Assembly (NCBI GenBank): GCA_021372695.1 | Contig: JAJFTY010000083.1 | Location: 1-64,000 of the forward strand | DNA: 64,000 bases | From: Deltaproteobacteria bacterium | GTDB taxonomy: Bacteria > Desulfobacterota > Syntrophia > Syntrophales > UBA5619 | Direction of reading: 5' to 3' | Shown here: positions 28,840 to 39,231 of the stretch, one piece after another | Layout of the letters: every line of letters starts with the position of its first letter | Position numbering within the stretch: position 1 is the first letter of the stretch | Program-made: the position numbers and the translations under genes | The notes under the pieces: generated by a model | What the model saw: only the letters and a program-made list of their open reading frames with translations | Database searches by the model: none | Told to the model about the DNA's origin: nothing

Positions 28840-29292
28840 ATGCCCATCTCGATTCAAAATCGGCAAAAAAAACAACGGATTGACACTGGGAGACTGCGAA
28901 GGCACGTCAAACGGCTGCTCAAAGAGATAGATGAAGAAGGCGCTGAGGTCAGCATTCTGCTGGTCGACGATGACCAGATCCAGAAGATCAACAGTGACTA
29001 TCTAAAGAGGGACTGTCCCACCAATGTGCTCTCTTTTTCAATGGTCGAGGGCTCTTATGGCCACGTTCACCCGGAGATCCTTGGTGATATCATTATTTCA
29101 ACCGAAACAGCCGCTCGGGATGCTGTGGCGGGCCATCTTGACTTTATGGATGAAATGGAATTTCTTCTGATCCACGGGCTCCTGCATCTCGTCGGATATA
29201 ACCATGAAAATACAAACGCCGATGAAACAGAGAAGATGAAGCACCGTGAGCACGAGCTCTTCTTTATGCTAAGACATTATAATCTTGAGTGA
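28840..29292 (+). CDS. ybeY: Endoribonuclease/rRNA maturation factor YbeY
   Basis: Zinc-dependent RNase acting in 16S rRNA 3' maturation and ribosome quality control; 150 residues. The zinc site is HX3HX5H in LIHGLLHLVGYNHENT. The residue before the third histidine is Asn where most YbeY proteins have Asp (GYDH). NVLSFSM and GDIIISTETA are the other family marks. It is directly after phoH and convergent with the transglycosylase gene, nine bases from its stop. Confidence 0.95.
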   Translation: MPISIQNRQKKQRIDTGRLRRHVKRLLKEIDEEGAEVSILLVDDDQIQKINSDYLKRDCPTNVLSFSMVEGSYGHVHPEILGDIIISTETAARDAVAGHLDFMDEMEFLLIHGLLHLVGYNHENTNADETEKMKHREHELFFMLRHYNLE

Positions 29293-29301
29293 TATCCTAT
29301 C

Positions 29302-31395
29302 CTATTCGATCAGGATCACCTGACCTGGATGGATATGATCGTTTGGCACCAATCCGTTCAGTGTGGTCAATTTTTCAAGGGAAATATTATTTTCCCGGGC
29401 AATCCGGTTGAGGCTATCTCCCTGTTTGACCGTGTATTTCTTCGAGGCCGTCGATCCGGAATTTTTCCCCACGGGTTTTGCCTCTGACGCGACAGCGCTC
29501 TTCTTCTTGGCCCGGTCGTCCTTTTTATCGCTTAGGCTGCCCGGTGCTTTCTCATTGGTTGTCTCGGCCAGATTCAGTGTCTGGCCGACTTTGAGATTAT
29601 CGTTGCTCAGATTGTTGACTTTTCGAATGTCAGCGAGTGGAACGCCGTGCTTCCTGGAAATTGACGCCAGCGTATCTCCCTTCTGAACTTTGTACGGAAT
29701 CGTCTTGCTGGCATTCATCTCCTTATCGACGGCGGCCTGCATCTTTGAACTTCCGAGGGGCACATTCAATTTCTGACCCACAACAAGACGCTTCTTTTTC
29801 GATAAGTGGTTGGCGGAGAGAATCGCTCCGGCAGAGGTCTTGTATTTCCGGGCTATGGAATCGACGGTTTCCCCAGACCGGACCTTGTGGTTGATAACGA
29901 CGCCGGAAATTGTCCTGTAAGAGGCGCGAGGCCTATCCGCCTGTGGAATGTCGGGAAGCATTTGAAGCAGAAACTCCGCTTTTGGCGTCGGAACTTTCAA
30001 TTTATAGGGCCGGTCCGGCGTCATTCGATGACGTAGTTCTGCATTCAGTATGCAGAGGGTTTCTTCTGAAGTATCCAATTTCTGGGCAATATCCTGTAAA
30101 CGCATGCAGCGGTTTACCTCAGTGACCTCATAGGCCAAAATGTCAGTTCTCGGGGATTCAGGTCCGAGGTCCATTCCATATTTTTGGGGATCCCTGACGA
30201 TCAGCAAGGTTGCCAGGAAACGGGGGACGTAACGCGCTGTCTCATAGGGAAGGCGCTGATAGAGATCCCAGAACCGATCCAGGTAATTGATATGCTGGGA
30301 GGCAATGGTGCGCATGACCCGCCCTTCCCCGCAATTGTACCCGGCAAGCACTGTCAACCAGTCGCCGAACATGGCGTGCAGATCCTTTAAATAATCTATG
30401 GCTGCACGGGTTGATTTTTCGACGTCCATTCTTTCGTCTGCCCAGTCATCCCTGTTCAGGCCATATTTATAGCCCGTCGACGGGATGAACTGCCAAAGGC
30501 CGAGAGCCCGCGCCGATGATAATGCGTTGATCTTGTAACCGCTTTCCACCAGAGGAAGCCAGGAGAGTTCTTCCGGCAAACCCGCCTTTCTGAGTTCGCG
30601 CACGATCACGGGGCGATAGATCATTGACCTCTGGTAGGATGAAATGAAAAAATCACGCTCTACGGTCTGAAACAGTCGGATCTCTTTTTCAACATCGGCA
30701 TTCGTAATGATTGGGATCTCTCCGCGCTTTCCCTTCGCCACGGACTGTAGCGAGCCGTATATGGCCAGAATTCTCTTTGAGATCATTAGGCGCAGATCAT
30801 CCTTCTGTCGCACAATGTCTGGTTTCCCGTTGGTGTCGAGCAAGAGGGCATATGCCTGGTCCAACATCTGAAGCGCATCCTCGAGTTCACCCTTGACCCA
30901 ATATTTATGGGATTCATCCAGCAGCAGAAGGGCTTCATCCATGATATCTCTTTCGGTTTCTTCCTCCTGCTGATCACGAGATACGCGGGGATTGAGTTTG
31001 GGGAGGCTGGTTGCGGGGTAGCTTTTCTTCCCTTCGCCCTTCTGGCGGTCCGAAAATAAAACCGGTGGGGGAACTGCTGTATTGATGGATGGGGTCACCG
31101 CCCGCCGATTCGGTGGATCGATATTCGTTTCGATCAGTGGGTCTTTCATTGGATTGGGTAACGGTTGCGGATCCGCTTTCGCAATACAATCGTCGCTTTC
31201 TTGATAAAGGGCGGTATCTTTTGCCGAAGATTCGGGTGGCGGCAGAGAGGGCTCCGCATGGTCTGCCGCCGCGATTGTCGGGTGGGGCTGTTTAGAGGTT
31301 TCATCCTGGGTGGCTGCGCACGAGATGATTGTCAGACCGAAAATAACAATGACTGTCGGTATGATCGGCGTCATCGATATCTTTTTTCCAAACAT
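29302..31395 (-). CDS. MltD-like lytic transglycosylase lipoprotein with three LysM domains
   Basis: Peptidoglycan-cleaving lipoprotein of 697 residues. ATG 31395 is chosen because AGGAG lies six bases before it; a TTG six bases earlier is also in frame. The signal peptide ends in a lipobox with cysteine 26 (TIISC). A low-complexity Pro-rich stretch follows, then the goose-type SLT domain with catalytic Glu in LPLVESGYKINALS and the AGYNCGEGRVMR segment. Three LysM modules fill roughly the last 200 residues (KVRSGETVDSIARKYK; KVQKGDTLASISRKHG; TVKQGDSLNRIARENN). An exact TATAAT at 31507-31512 on the minus strand could be its -10, but no good -35 accompanies it. Confidence 0.92.
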   Translation of the reverse strand: MFGKKISMTPIIPTVIVIFGLTIISCAATQDETSKQPHPTIAAADHAEPSLPPPESSAKDTALYQESDDCIAKADPQPLPNPMKDPLIETNIDPPNRRAVTPSINTAVPPPVLFSDRQKGEGKKSYPATSLPKLNPRVSRDQQEEETERDIMDEALLLLDESHKYWVKGELEDALQMLDQAYALLLDTNGKPDIVRQKDDLRLMISKRILAIYGSLQSVAKGKRGEIPIITNADVEKEIRLFQTVERDFFISSYQRSMIYRPVIVRELRKAGLPEELSWLPLVESGYKINALSSARALGLWQFIPSTGYKYGLNRDDWADERMDVEKSTRAAIDYLKDLHAMFGDWLTVLAGYNCGEGRVMRTIASQHINYLDRFWDLYQRLPYETARYVPRFLATLLIVRDPQKYGMDLGPESPRTDILAYEVTEVNRCMRLQDIAQKLDTSEETLCILNAELRHRMTPDRPYKLKVPTPKAEFLLQMLPDIPQADRPRASYRTISGVVINHKVRSGETVDSIARKYKTSAGAILSANHLSKKKRLVVGQKLNVPLGSSKMQAAVDKEMNASKTIPYKVQKGDTLASISRKHGVPLADIRKVNNLSNDNLKVGQTLNLAETTNEKAPGSLSDKKDDRAKKKSAVASEAKPVGKNSGSTASKKYTVKQGDSLNRIARENNISLEKLTTLNGLVPNDHIHPGQVILIE

Positions 31396-31528
31396 CCTCA
31401 ACTCCTTGCCTTGAAGCTTTCAATTCCGAGCTGTGGAAAATCAGTTTTCTTACGGCGTCTTCATGACGGACTGCCATCAACATGCAATGGCGAGTCCTTA
31501 TACCATATTATATCGCCTTCCCCCAATA

Positions 31529-32618
31529 TTAATGGAGCAGATAGGCCTCAATGAAATCGTCGATATCGCCATCCATGACACGCCCGACGTTGCCGGTCTC
31601 AACATTCGTCCGGTGATCCTTGACCATTTTATAGGGGTGCATCACATAAGAGCGGATCTGACTTCCCCACGCGATATCCTTCTTTGTCTTGTTGATTTCA
31701 TCAAGTTTCTCGTTCTGCTCCCGTAATTTCAACTCATAGAGTCGGGAGCGAAGATATTTCATGGCCATCGCTTTGTTCTTGTGTTGGGAACGTTCGTTCT
31801 GACACTGAACGACGATTCCCGTCGGAAGATGGGTAATTCTCACGGCAGAGTCCGTTTTGTTGACATGCTGGCCCCCTGCGCCCGTTGACCTGTAGGTGTC
31901 GATTCGCAGATCCTTTTCGTCGACTTCGATCACGATCCGGTCATCGACCTCCGGATAGACGAAGACAGAAGCGAACGACGTATGACGGCGGGCACCGGCA
32001 TCGAACGGCGATATTCTCACCAGCCGATGGATCCCGATCTCGGCCTTGGCATATCCGTATGCATATTCGCCCCGAAGCGTCAAAGTCACGCTCTTCAATC
32101 CCGCTTCGTCTCCCGGCAGGTAATCGATAATGTTCGCTACGAAGCCCTTCCTTTCCGCCCAGCGCAGATACATCCGCAAGAGCATCTCCGCCCAGTCCTG
32201 GGCTTCTGTCCCTCCCGCGCCCGCATGTATCGACAGGATCGCATTCATGTGATCCTGTTCGGAGCCGAGCATCATCTGAAGTTCATCATCACGAACCGCG
32301 GCATTCAGCGCCTCCAACTCGGATCGTATTTCGTTCTGGGCCCGGTCGTCCTTTTCCTCGGAGGCCATTTCGGCCAGCATGCGCAAGTCGTCGAGGCTGC
32401 CTTTCTGCTTCCGCCATCGCTCGACTGCATCAGACAGCCGGCTCTTCTCACGGAGGATGCCGCTTGCCCTCTCAGGATCGTTCCAGAAGCCCTCCCGCAA
32501 CGACTCCTTTTCCAGTTCCCTGATCCTCAACTCCTTTTCAGGGATGTCAAAGAAACACCCCGAAATGTTCGATTCTCCTGGCTAAATCGACTATGGTTTC
32601 ATGAATCTCTTCAAGCAT
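31529..32618 (-). CDS. prfB: Peptide chain release factor 2 (programmed +1 frameshift)
   Basis: Reads UGA and UAA stop codons. Translation starts at ATG 32618 after GGAGGAG, runs 23 codons to an in-frame TGA (32549-32547) and must shift +1 at CTT-TGA-C, skipping base 32549, to continue from 32548; the product is 362 residues. The main frame shows RISPFDAGARRHTS (SPF, stop-codon recognition) and TGAGGQHVNKTDSAVR with the GGQ peptide-release motif. The start overlaps the end of lnt by eight bases, so the two are translationally linked. Length and layout match E. coli RF2. Confidence 0.97.
32546..32562 (-). promoter_or_regulatory. RF2 autoregulatory frameshift site
   Basis: On the minus strand the sequence is CGGGGTGTTTCTTTGAC. 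It contains the slippery codon CTT (32552-32550), the in-frame stop TGA followed by C (a poor termination context) and an upstream GGGG Shine-Dalgarno-like block (32561-32558). This is the known arrangement in which low RF2 favours the +1 shift. The G block is one base shorter and slightly further from CTT than in E. coli. Confidence 0.93.
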
Positions 32619-34158
32619 TTTTCATTCTCCTCCTCTGTATGAAATCAGTCAGGATCAACAGCAGTGCGCATGCGTACACGAACAGGTCTCCATATGCCGC
32701 ATAAAACGTCCTCTCGTCAATGAATTTTACCCGGCCTCTCAGAACGGTTCTTTCAAAAATGTCCGTCCGGGATCGAATGATGCCTGTCGGATCGATCACG
32801 GCGCTTACGCCGGTGTTGGCTGCGCGAACCAGATATAGACGATTCTCTATCGCTCTGAAGACCGTCATGGAAAGATGCTGGAAGGGCGCCGATGTTCTGC
32901 CGAACCAGGCGTCATTGGTTATGTTGATCAGAAGGCCCGCCCCTTGATTCTTATAGCTCCTCGCTGCTTCCGGAAAGATGGCTTCATAGCAGATCAGGAC
33001 TCCTAGACGGTGGCCATTATGGCTCAAGGGAGCAAATTTGCTGCTCGGCCTGAAGTCGCCGACTCCGGCCACAAGCTTTCCCATGAAAGGGAGGTACTGC
33101 TTCAGGGGGACGTATTCTCCGTAGGGAACCAGATGCGTTTTGTCATATCGACCGGCGACCACGCCATCGGATCGAAGCAGGTACGCACTGTTCATTAGGG
33201 AGACTTTCCCATCCCCCTCCTCGTACCTTGGACTGCCGAAGAGGAGTGATCGACCCGATATCCGGGTCAGTTGAATGACTGCCTCCCGTTCCGTTCCGGG
33301 ACGTTCAAAGTAAAATGGCGCGGCCGTTTCTGGCCAGACAAGAAGGCCATCCATAGCTGGCAGGGATTCGAGTGAAAGCGAACGGTAAATATCGAGCGTT
33401 TCGGACTGGTAGCGATCATCCCATTTGATGCTCTGATCGATGTTGCCCTGGACGAGAGCGACCTCGATGGAGCCTGTTTCCCGCATCGATTCCTGGATAT
33501 CCGCGATGCGAAAGTGACCATAACTATAGATGGCCAATAAAACAGCCGCCGCCGTGGCTATTCCCGTCACGGGATATCTAGCCCTCTTGAATCGCGCGGC
33601 CACGATGTCGTACAGGACTGCATTGATCAGGACGATCGCGAATGATATTCCGTATGTCCCGGTGATGTCGGCGATCTGAATGATGTTACCGAAGTGATAC
33701 TGCGAATAGGCCAGATTCTCCCAAGGGAAACCCGTGAGAAAATGAGACTTCATAAACTCGAGAATCGTCCACAACGGGGGTGCAGTGAGATACAGGGCAC
33801 TTCCTCTGGCCCTCAGAAAGGTGAGTCCCGCTGCAAAGAAAGCTGTGTAGAGGCTCAAATATGCAGCCAGGAGAAGCATGGCCGATATCCCCATATATAT
33901 GGGAAGATGGCCATGTTTCACGACAGCATATGAAATCCAGTAGAGGATTCCCACATGGGCGAACAGACCGGTCATAAAACCGATCCTGAACCCCTCTTCC
34001 GGTCCCGCATCTCGCAGTGCATGAAAAAGGGGAACCAGCGCCACCCACGCCAGGATTCCGTTTCCGAACTTTGGAAATGAAAGAATCAGAAGAAGAGCGG
34101 ACAGCGCCGCACTCACGGAAATTGTCGAAGCCTTCAGGTGAATCGGTTTTGATATCAT
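32611..34158 (-). CDS. lnt: Apolipoprotein N-acyltransferase
   Basis: Inner-membrane enzyme that adds the third acyl chain to bacterial lipoproteins. About 515 residues; several N-terminal membrane helices (to about residue 215) and one at the C-terminus flank a nitrilase-like periplasmic domain. The catalytic triad is visible as Glu in VWPETAAPF, Lys in YDKTHLVPYGEYVP and Cys in LICYEAIFPE. I use ATG 34158; TTG 34161 is also possible. It ends inside the prfB start region. The Mla and MltD lipoproteins elsewhere in the window are plausible clients. Confidence 0.96.
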   Translation of the reverse strand: MISKPIHLKASTISVSAALSALLLILSFPKFGNGILAWVALVPLFHALRDAGPEEGFRIGFMTGLFAHVGILYWISYAVVKHGHLPIYMGISAMLLLAAYLSLYTAFFAAGLTFLRARGSALYLTAPPLWTILEFMKSHFLTGFPWENLAYSQYHFGNIIQIADITGTYGISFAIVLINAVLYDIVAARFKRARYPVTGIATAAAVLLAIYSYGHFRIADIQESMRETGSIEVALVQGNIDQSIKWDDRYQSETLDIYRSLSLESLPAMDGLLVWPETAAPFYFERPGTEREAVIQLTRISGRSLLFGSPRYEEGDGKVSLMNSAYLLRSDGVVAGRYDKTHLVPYGEYVPLKQYLPFMGKLVAGVGDFRPSSKFAPLSHNGHRLGVLICYEAIFPEAARSYKNQGAGLLINITNDAWFGRTSAPFQHLSMTVFRAIENRLYLVRAANTGVSAVIDPTGIIRSRTDIFERTVLRGRVKFIDERTFYAAYGDLFVYACALLLILTDFIQRRRMKNA

Positions 34159-34172
34159 CAATGATCGACTTC

Positions 34173-35045
34173 TCAGAGTGCTCGATATGCTTCCGGCCTG
34201 AGCATCGTGCCGTCTTGCTGTGACAGGACGCTTTCGATCGTCTGAATCGCCTTCAGCTTCTCCGATGGAAGCCGGACCCGTATAGGCAGATAATTGGAGG
34301 CATGGTTGGATGTAAATAGACAGTCTGTGAAAGAGGCGTTCCGCATGATGAGGAGCAGTTCCCGGAGGAAACCGAAAGTGTCCGGCAGGACAAACCGCCC
34401 GTGGATATAATCTTCATAGAGCGGCGTTCCAGGAACCAGCATCAGGGTCAGGGCTCCGACGAAATCGGGATCGATTTTCGTCAGAATTTCTGCGGTATCC
34501 ATGGCATGTTGAATGCTTCTTTCAATACCCCCGATGCCTAGAAGGATCGTCACGGACAGGGTCAAGCCGGCTTTTCGTATCCTTTTTCCCGCCTCGATCA
34601 GCTTTGCAGAAGTTGTCCCTTTCACGATCGTCCGGAGAAGCTCATCGTTTCCTGTTTCAATGCCCATGTAGATCATCCTGAGCCCCATGTCGCGCAATGC
34701 CGCAAGCTCATCCGTTGATTTTCGAAGGATGCTTTTTGCGTTGGCATAGGTTCCGATCCGTTCCAAATCAGGGCTGTGCCTGCGAACCGAGGCAAGTATC
34801 TCCAAAAGCCTTGGCTGAGGAATGATCAAGGCATCACCGTCGCAAAGAAAGACTCTGCGAATCGACCTGCCGTTTCCCGCCTCCTGCATATCCTCTTCGA
34901 TTTCTGAAAGCGTCTTGATTCTAAATCCTTGCCCTTTGTACGTCGGGCAGAAAGTGCAGCGATTATGGGAGCATCCCGTTGTGACCTGGAGAATCAGGCT
35001 GTCTGCTTCACTTGGCGGTCTGATGATGATCCCTTCATACTTCAT
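34173..35045 (-). CDS. Radical SAM protein with CX4CX2C cluster motif
   Basis: A 290-residue radical S-adenosylmethionine enzyme of unknown reaction. The iron-sulfur site is TTGCSHNRCTFCPTYKG (residues 23-39): the first two cysteines are four residues apart instead of the usual three. The barrel has FLCDGDALIIPQPRLLEIL, RMIYMGIETGNDELLR and ILLGIGGIERSIQHA, as in HemN/Elp3-like radical SAM proteins, but no B12 or extra cluster domain is present. It lies 14 bases upstream of lnt and may be co-transcribed. The tRNA terminator separates it from the tRNA genes. Confidence 0.85.
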   Translation of the reverse strand: MKYEGIIIRPPSEADSLILQVTTGCSHNRCTFCPTYKGQGFRIKTLSEIEEDMQEAGNGRSIRRVFLCDGDALIIPQPRLLEILASVRRHSPDLERIGTYANAKSILRKSTDELAALRDMGLRMIYMGIETGNDELLRTIVKGTTSAKLIEAGKRIRKAGLTLSVTILLGIGGIERSIQHAMDTAEILTKIDPDFVGALTLMLVPGTPLYEDYIHGRFVLPDTFGFLRELLLIMRNASFTDCLFTSNHASNYLPIRVRLPSEKLKAIQTIESVLSQQDGTMLRPEAYRAL

Positions 35046-35103
35046 CCTTCAGATACCCCTTCACTTTCTTTCAACAATGCACTCCTCACGGCTTTCTGGC
35101 AAC

Positions 35104-35138
35104 AAAAAGGGGGCCGACCATGGTTGGTCAGCCCCCTT
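35104..35138 (-). terminator. Rho-independent terminator of the tRNA-Val/tRNA-Asp transcript
   Basis: On the minus strand an 8-bp stem (AAGGGGGC with GCCCCCTT) continues through one G-U pair into five more pairs around a four-base loop, and is followed directly by a T run. It lies nine bases past the tRNA-Asp CCA end and protects the radical SAM gene from read-through. Confidence 0.85.
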
Positions 35139-35146
35139 CTGGCGAT

Positions 35147-35223
<77 letters not shown>

Positions 35224-35309
35224 GAGTATTAAATTCTATCTCCGCTTGAAATCCGTTTCGGGCCCCGTGATTCGGACCCGGGGCAGCCTCCAGGATTTCG
35301 CTATTTCCA

Positions 35310-35385
35310 TGGTAGGCGGAACAGGACTTGAACCTGTGACATCCACGGTGTAAGCGTGGCGCTCTCCCAGCTGAGCTACCCGCCC
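35310..35385 (-). tRNA. tRNA-Val (UAC)
   Basis: Acceptor GGGCGGG pairs with TCCGCCT with two G-U pairs; anticodon stem CCACG/CGTGG encloses CTTACAC, anticodon TAC; T arm ACAGG-TTCAAGT-CCTGT. CCA is encoded (35312-35310). It is first in a two-tRNA transcript with tRNA-Asp 86 bases downstream. Confidence 0.97.
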
Positions 35386-35408
35386 GGATCACCCTCGATT
35401 CGGCGAGG

Positions 35409-35437
35409 TACTTAACAGCGATTCCCCCGGTTGTCAA
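35409..35437 (-). promoter_or_regulatory. Promoter for tRNA-Val/tRNA-Asp
   Basis: TTGACA (35432-35437) and TAAGTA (35409-35414) on the minus strand with 17 bases between. The -35 is perfect and the -10 weak, but the position, about 17 bases before the predicted start and close to the tRNA 5' end, fits a tRNA promoter. Confidence 0.55.
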
Positions 35438-35493
35438 GGATTAATTGACTTCCCGGACTCATGCCGAATGGTGCTGAAAAGAGTCTCCGATGC

Positions 35494-37911
35494 CTAATCA
35501 CCCGTTCCCTTCTCTACTGGCTTCACAACCTGACCGCATACATCCGTTTGGGCTTTCATTCCTTCCTCGGGAAGGAAAGCAACCTTCAGAACTTCGTCAA
35601 CATGCTCGGCAAGAATGATCTCTAAGTTTTTCAGCACGTTGTCCGGAACCTCAGCCAAATCCTTTTCGTTGTCCTTCGGAATGATCACGGTCCGGATATT
35701 GCCGCGATGTGCAGCGAGCAGTTTCTCTTTCAGCCCTCCAATTGGCAAAACCCTGCCGCGCAGAGTGATTTCACCGGTCATTGCAAGATCCCCCCGCACT
35801 TTACGGCGGATGAATGCTGAAGCTATGGCGGTCGCGATCGCAATACCAGCAGAGGGACCATCCTTGGGAATCGCCCCCTCCGGAACATGGACGTGAATAT
35901 CCGTGTCTTTATAGAAACCTTCCGCAAGTCCGAATTGCGCTGCCCGGGCACGAACATAGGTTAGAGCCGCCTGTGCCGACTCCTGCATGACATCCCCCAG
36001 CTTTCCGGTAAGGGTCATCTTTCCGGTCCCCTGCATGATTGACGCCTCGATGACCAGCAGCTCCCCGCCCACCTCAGTCCAGGCGAGCCCGATCGTAAGG
36101 CCGATTTCATCTCGCCCTTCGGTTTCTCCGTGGCGGAATTTGGGTATCGAGAGATAACCATGAATCGACTTGGAGGCAATCCGGATTTTCTTCTCCCCAC
36201 CGTCAGTTACGATCTTTCGCGCAACTTTTCTGCAAATTGACGCGATCTCCCTTTCGAGGTTCCGGACGCCAGCTTCCCGAGTATATTGGCGGATGATCGT
36301 CAACAATGCACCATCGGTAAAGACCACGCCATCTTTCTTGAGTCCGTTTGCATCCATCTCTTTCGGAACAAGAAATTTCTTGGCTATGTTGAGCTTTTCC
36401 TGTTCGGTGTAGCCTGCAAGACGGATGACTTCCATCCGGTCCTGAAGCGGCGCCGGGATGGTCTGGAGGACATTGGCCGTCGTAATGAACATGATGTCTG
36501 AGAGGTCGTAGTCTACTTCCAGGTAATTGTCGTTGAAGGCGCTGTTCTGCTCGGGATCAAGAACCTCCAGCAGTGCGGACGACGGGTCTCCACGGAAATC
36601 GGAACTCAGTTTATCAACCTCATCCAGGCAGAACACCGGATTGTTTGTGCCCGCCTTCTTGAGAAGCTGGATGATCTTGCCGGGCATGGCACCGATATAG
36701 GTTCGCCGGTGTCCCCGAATCTCAGCCTCATCACGAACACCGCCCAGAGAAAGCCGGACAAACTTTCGATTGGTCGCCCGGGCAACGGATTTCGCAATAG
36801 AAGTCTTCCCCACGCCCGGGGGGCCTACCAAGCAGAGGATCGGCCCCTTGTTCTTCTTGACCAGGGTTTGGACGGCCAGATATTCAATGATTCTCTCTTT
36901 GACCTGCTTAAGACCGTAATGGTCTTCCTCCAAAATGGCTTCGGAGGCCTTCAGGGTATAGCTGTTTTCCGTCTTTTCGGACCAGGGCATGTCAAGAAGC
37001 CAATCGATGTAGTTGCGGACCACGGTAGCCTCCGCAGACATCGGCGCCATCATCTGCATCTTCTTGATTTCCTGCTTTACTTTTCGATGCGCCTCTTCCG
37101 ATAACTTCTTCTGCTTCAACCGTTTTTCAAGTTCAGCGATCTCATTGCGAAAATCGTCTTTTTCGCCCATCTCTTTCTGAATCGCCCGCATCTGTTCATT
37201 CAGGTAGTAGTCTTTCTGGGTCTTTTCCATCTGCTTCTTGACCCGTCTCTTGATCTTCTCCTCGACGTGCAGGATTTCGATCTCCGAGAGCATCAGTTCA
37301 TAGATCGTCTCCATTCTTTCGGGAACATTGCAGATCTCAAGTATCTTCTGTTTATCTTCCAGCTTCGCGTTGATCTGCGAAATAACGACATCGGCAAGCT
37401 TCGAAGGGTCTTCAATCGACGCGATGGTACCGACCATTTCCAGATGAACTTTCTTGGTCATCTTCGCATAGGTCTCGAAGGACTCACGTATGCTCCTCAT
37501 CAGGGCTTCGATCCGGACATCATCGGATTGACCGCTCTCTTCGAGCTCCTCGGCTCGTACCAGAAAATATTCCTCGCAAGGAAGATATTCGCGTATGACT
37601 CCGCGTTTCTTCCCTTCAACCAGAACCTTAACCGTACCATCCGGCAAGCGCAGCAACTGGATAATGATCCCTATCGTTCCGATACGGTATATTTCATCTT
37701 CCCCGGGGTCATCCTTATGGGCACTTTTCTGCGCGACCATGAAGATCTCTTTCTCATCCTTCATGGCGGATTCCAGAGCAGCTATCGATCTTTCCCTTCC
37801 AACGAACAGGGGAACGATCATGTGCGGAAAGACGACCACGTCTCTGAGAGGCAGAAGGGAAATATCTATGGTCCCCAAACGCCCCTTTCCGTTCTCTTCT
37901 TGATCTAACAT
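35494..37911 (-). CDS. lon: ATP-dependent protease Lon
   Basis: Cytoplasmic AAA+ serine protease for misfolded and regulatory proteins, about 805 residues, standard length. The N-terminal substrate domain starts [20 protein letters not shown]; the ATPase has [13 protein letters not shown] and FCLDEVDKL; the protease domain has the catalytic Ser in [14 protein letters not shown] and the partner Lys shortly after. ATG 37911 has GAGG and GGGA at usable distance, whereas ATG 37920 has its GAGG only two bases away. It follows clpX by 27 bases and closes the tig-clpP-clpX-lon block. Confidence 0.98.
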   Translation of the reverse strand: MLDQEENGKGRLGTIDISLLPLRDVVVFPHMIVPLFVGRERSIAALESAMKDEKEIFMVAQKSAHKDDPGEDEIYRIGTIGIIIQLLRLPDGTVKVLVEGKKRGVIREYLPCEEYFLVRAEELEESGQSDDVRIEALMRSIRESFETYAKMTKKVHLEMVGTIASIEDPSKLADVVISQINAKLEDKQKILEICNVPERMETIYELMLSEIEILHVEEKIKRRVKKQMEKTQKDYYLNEQMRAIQKEMGEKDDFRNEIAELEKRLKQKKLSEEAHRKVKQEIKKMQMMAPMSAEATVVRNYIDWLLDMPWSEKTENSYTLKASEAILEEDHYGLKQVKERIIEYLAVQTLVKKNKGPILCLVGPPGVGKTSIAKSVARATNRKFVRLSLGGVRDEAEIRGHRRTYIGAMPGKIIQLLKKAGTNNPVFCLDEVDKLSSDFRGDPSSALLEVLDPEQNSAFNDNYLEVDYDLSDIMFITTANVLQTIPAPLQDRMEVIRLAGYTEQEKLNIAKKFLVPKEMDANGLKKDGVVFTDGALLTIIRQYTREAGVRNLEREIASICRKVARKIVTDGGEKKIRIASKSIHGYLSIPKFRHGETEGRDEIGLTIGLAWTEVGGELLVIEASIMQGTGKMTLTGKLGDVMQESAQAALTYVRARAAQFGLAEGFYKDTDIHVHVPEGAIPKDGPSAGIAIATAIASAFIRRKVRGDLAMTGEITLRGRVLPIGGLKEKLLAAHRGNIRTVIIPKDNEKDLAEVPDNVLKNLEIILAEHVDEVLKVAFLPEEGMKAQTDVCGQVVKPVEKGTGD

Positions 37912-37938
37912 AATTCCCATTTCCTCATTTACACGAAA

Positions 37939-39201
37939 TCACGCGGTTTCTGCTTTCTTTTCGAAGATGAGGATAGGATTCTCCTTATTCATGACCACTT
38001 CCTCACTGATAACGCATTCCCTCACATCGGGCGTGGATGGGAGTTCATACATGATATCGAGCATCGTATTTTCCAGAATCGCACGCAGACCCCGCGCCCC
38101 TGACTTCCTTTCTACGGACAACGCGGCGATGGCCCGCAGCGCCCCATCACTGAATTTCAACTTTACACCTTCCAACTCAAACAATTTCTGGTACTGCCTG
38201 ACGATGGCGTCTTTGGGCTCGACAAGGATGCGAATCAGATCCTCCTGAGACAATTCATCCAATGATGCAACGACCGGGAGTCGTCCAATAAATTCCGGAA
38301 TCAAGCCATATTTCAGCAGATCTTCAGGACGAACCTCTTTGAGCAGCTCATTCGTCTTCTTATCCTGTTTGCTCCGGATGTCTGCCCCGAAACCCATTGC
38401 ATTGAATCCCGTTCTCCGTGCGATAATTCCATCCAGGTCATTGAACGCACCGCCACAAATGAACAGGATGTTCGTCGTATCCACCTGAATAAACTCCTGT
38501 TGCGGGTGCTTTCTTCCCCCTTTGGGCGGGATATTCGCGGTTGTTCCTTCTATAATCTTCAGGAGCGCCTGCTGGACTCCCTCTCCCGATACATCACGGG
38601 TGATAGACGGGTTGCCTGATTTCTTGGCGATCTTGTCGATTTCATCGATGTAAACGATCCCCTTGGATGCTTTTTCGACATCATAATCGGCATTCTGCAA
38701 CAGGCTGAGGATGATATTCTCGACATCCTCTCCAACATAGCCCGCTTCGGTCAGCGTCGTCGCATCGGCAATGGTGAACGGGACATTCAGGATTCGAGCC
38801 AGGGTTTTGGCCAGAAGGGTTTTGCCTGACCCGGTCGGCCCGATCAGCAGGATGTTGCTTTTGTGAATATCAACCCCGTCCATCCCGACACGGGAAAACA
38901 ACCTGCGGTAGTGGTTGTAAACAGCAACCGAAAGAACTTTCTTGGTTCTTTCCTGCCCGATGACGTACTGATCAAGAAATTTCGTAATGCTTTTCGGGTC
39001 GGGAATACCCTTGCGGAACTCCTCTTTCCCTGGCTTCTCGCACTCTTCTTCGATGATGCAGCGGCAGAGTTCTATGCATTCGTCGCAAATATAGGCCGAA
39101 GGACCTGCAACGAGTTTCCTGACCTCACCCTGATTCTTCCCGCAAAAAGAACAGAATAATAGCCCCCGTCCCGTTTGCGTATCTCTTCCTTTTCTGACCA
39201 T
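37939..39201 (-). CDS. clpX: ATP-dependent Clp protease ATP-binding subunit ClpX
   Basis: Hexameric unfoldase that feeds ClpP. The N-terminal zinc domain has cysteines 17, 20, 39 and 42 (FCSFCGKNQ and [10 protein letters not shown]). The AAA+ core shows [29 protein letters not shown] and [15 protein letters not shown]; the ClpP-docking loop is IGF-like, read here as [11 protein letters not shown]. 420 residues, normal length. AAAGGGG lies about ten bases before the ATG. ClpP lies 30 bases upstream on the same transcript. Confidence 0.98.
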   Translation of the reverse strand: MVRKGRDTQTGRGLLFCSFCGKNQGEVRKLVAGPSAYICDECIELCRCIIEEECEKPGKEEFRKGIPDPKSITKFLDQYVIGQERTKKVLSVAVYNHYRRLFSRVGMDGVDIHKSNILLIGPTGSGKTLLAKTLARILNVPFTIADATTLTEAGYVGEDVENIILSLLQNADYDVEKASKGIVYIDEIDKIAKKSGNPSITRDVSGEGVQQALLKIIEGTTANIPPKGGRKHPQQEFIQVDTTNILFICGGAFNDLDGIIARRTGFNAMGFGADIRSKQDKKTNELLKEVRPEDLLKYGLIPEFIGRLPVVASLDELSQEDLIRILVEPKDAIVRQYQKLFELEGVKLKFSDGALRAIAALSVERKSGARGLRAILENTMLDIMYELPSTPDVRECVISEEVVMNKENPILIFEKKAETA

Positions 39202-39231
39202 GCAACAATGACCCCTTTGCTCAGTATTTCT

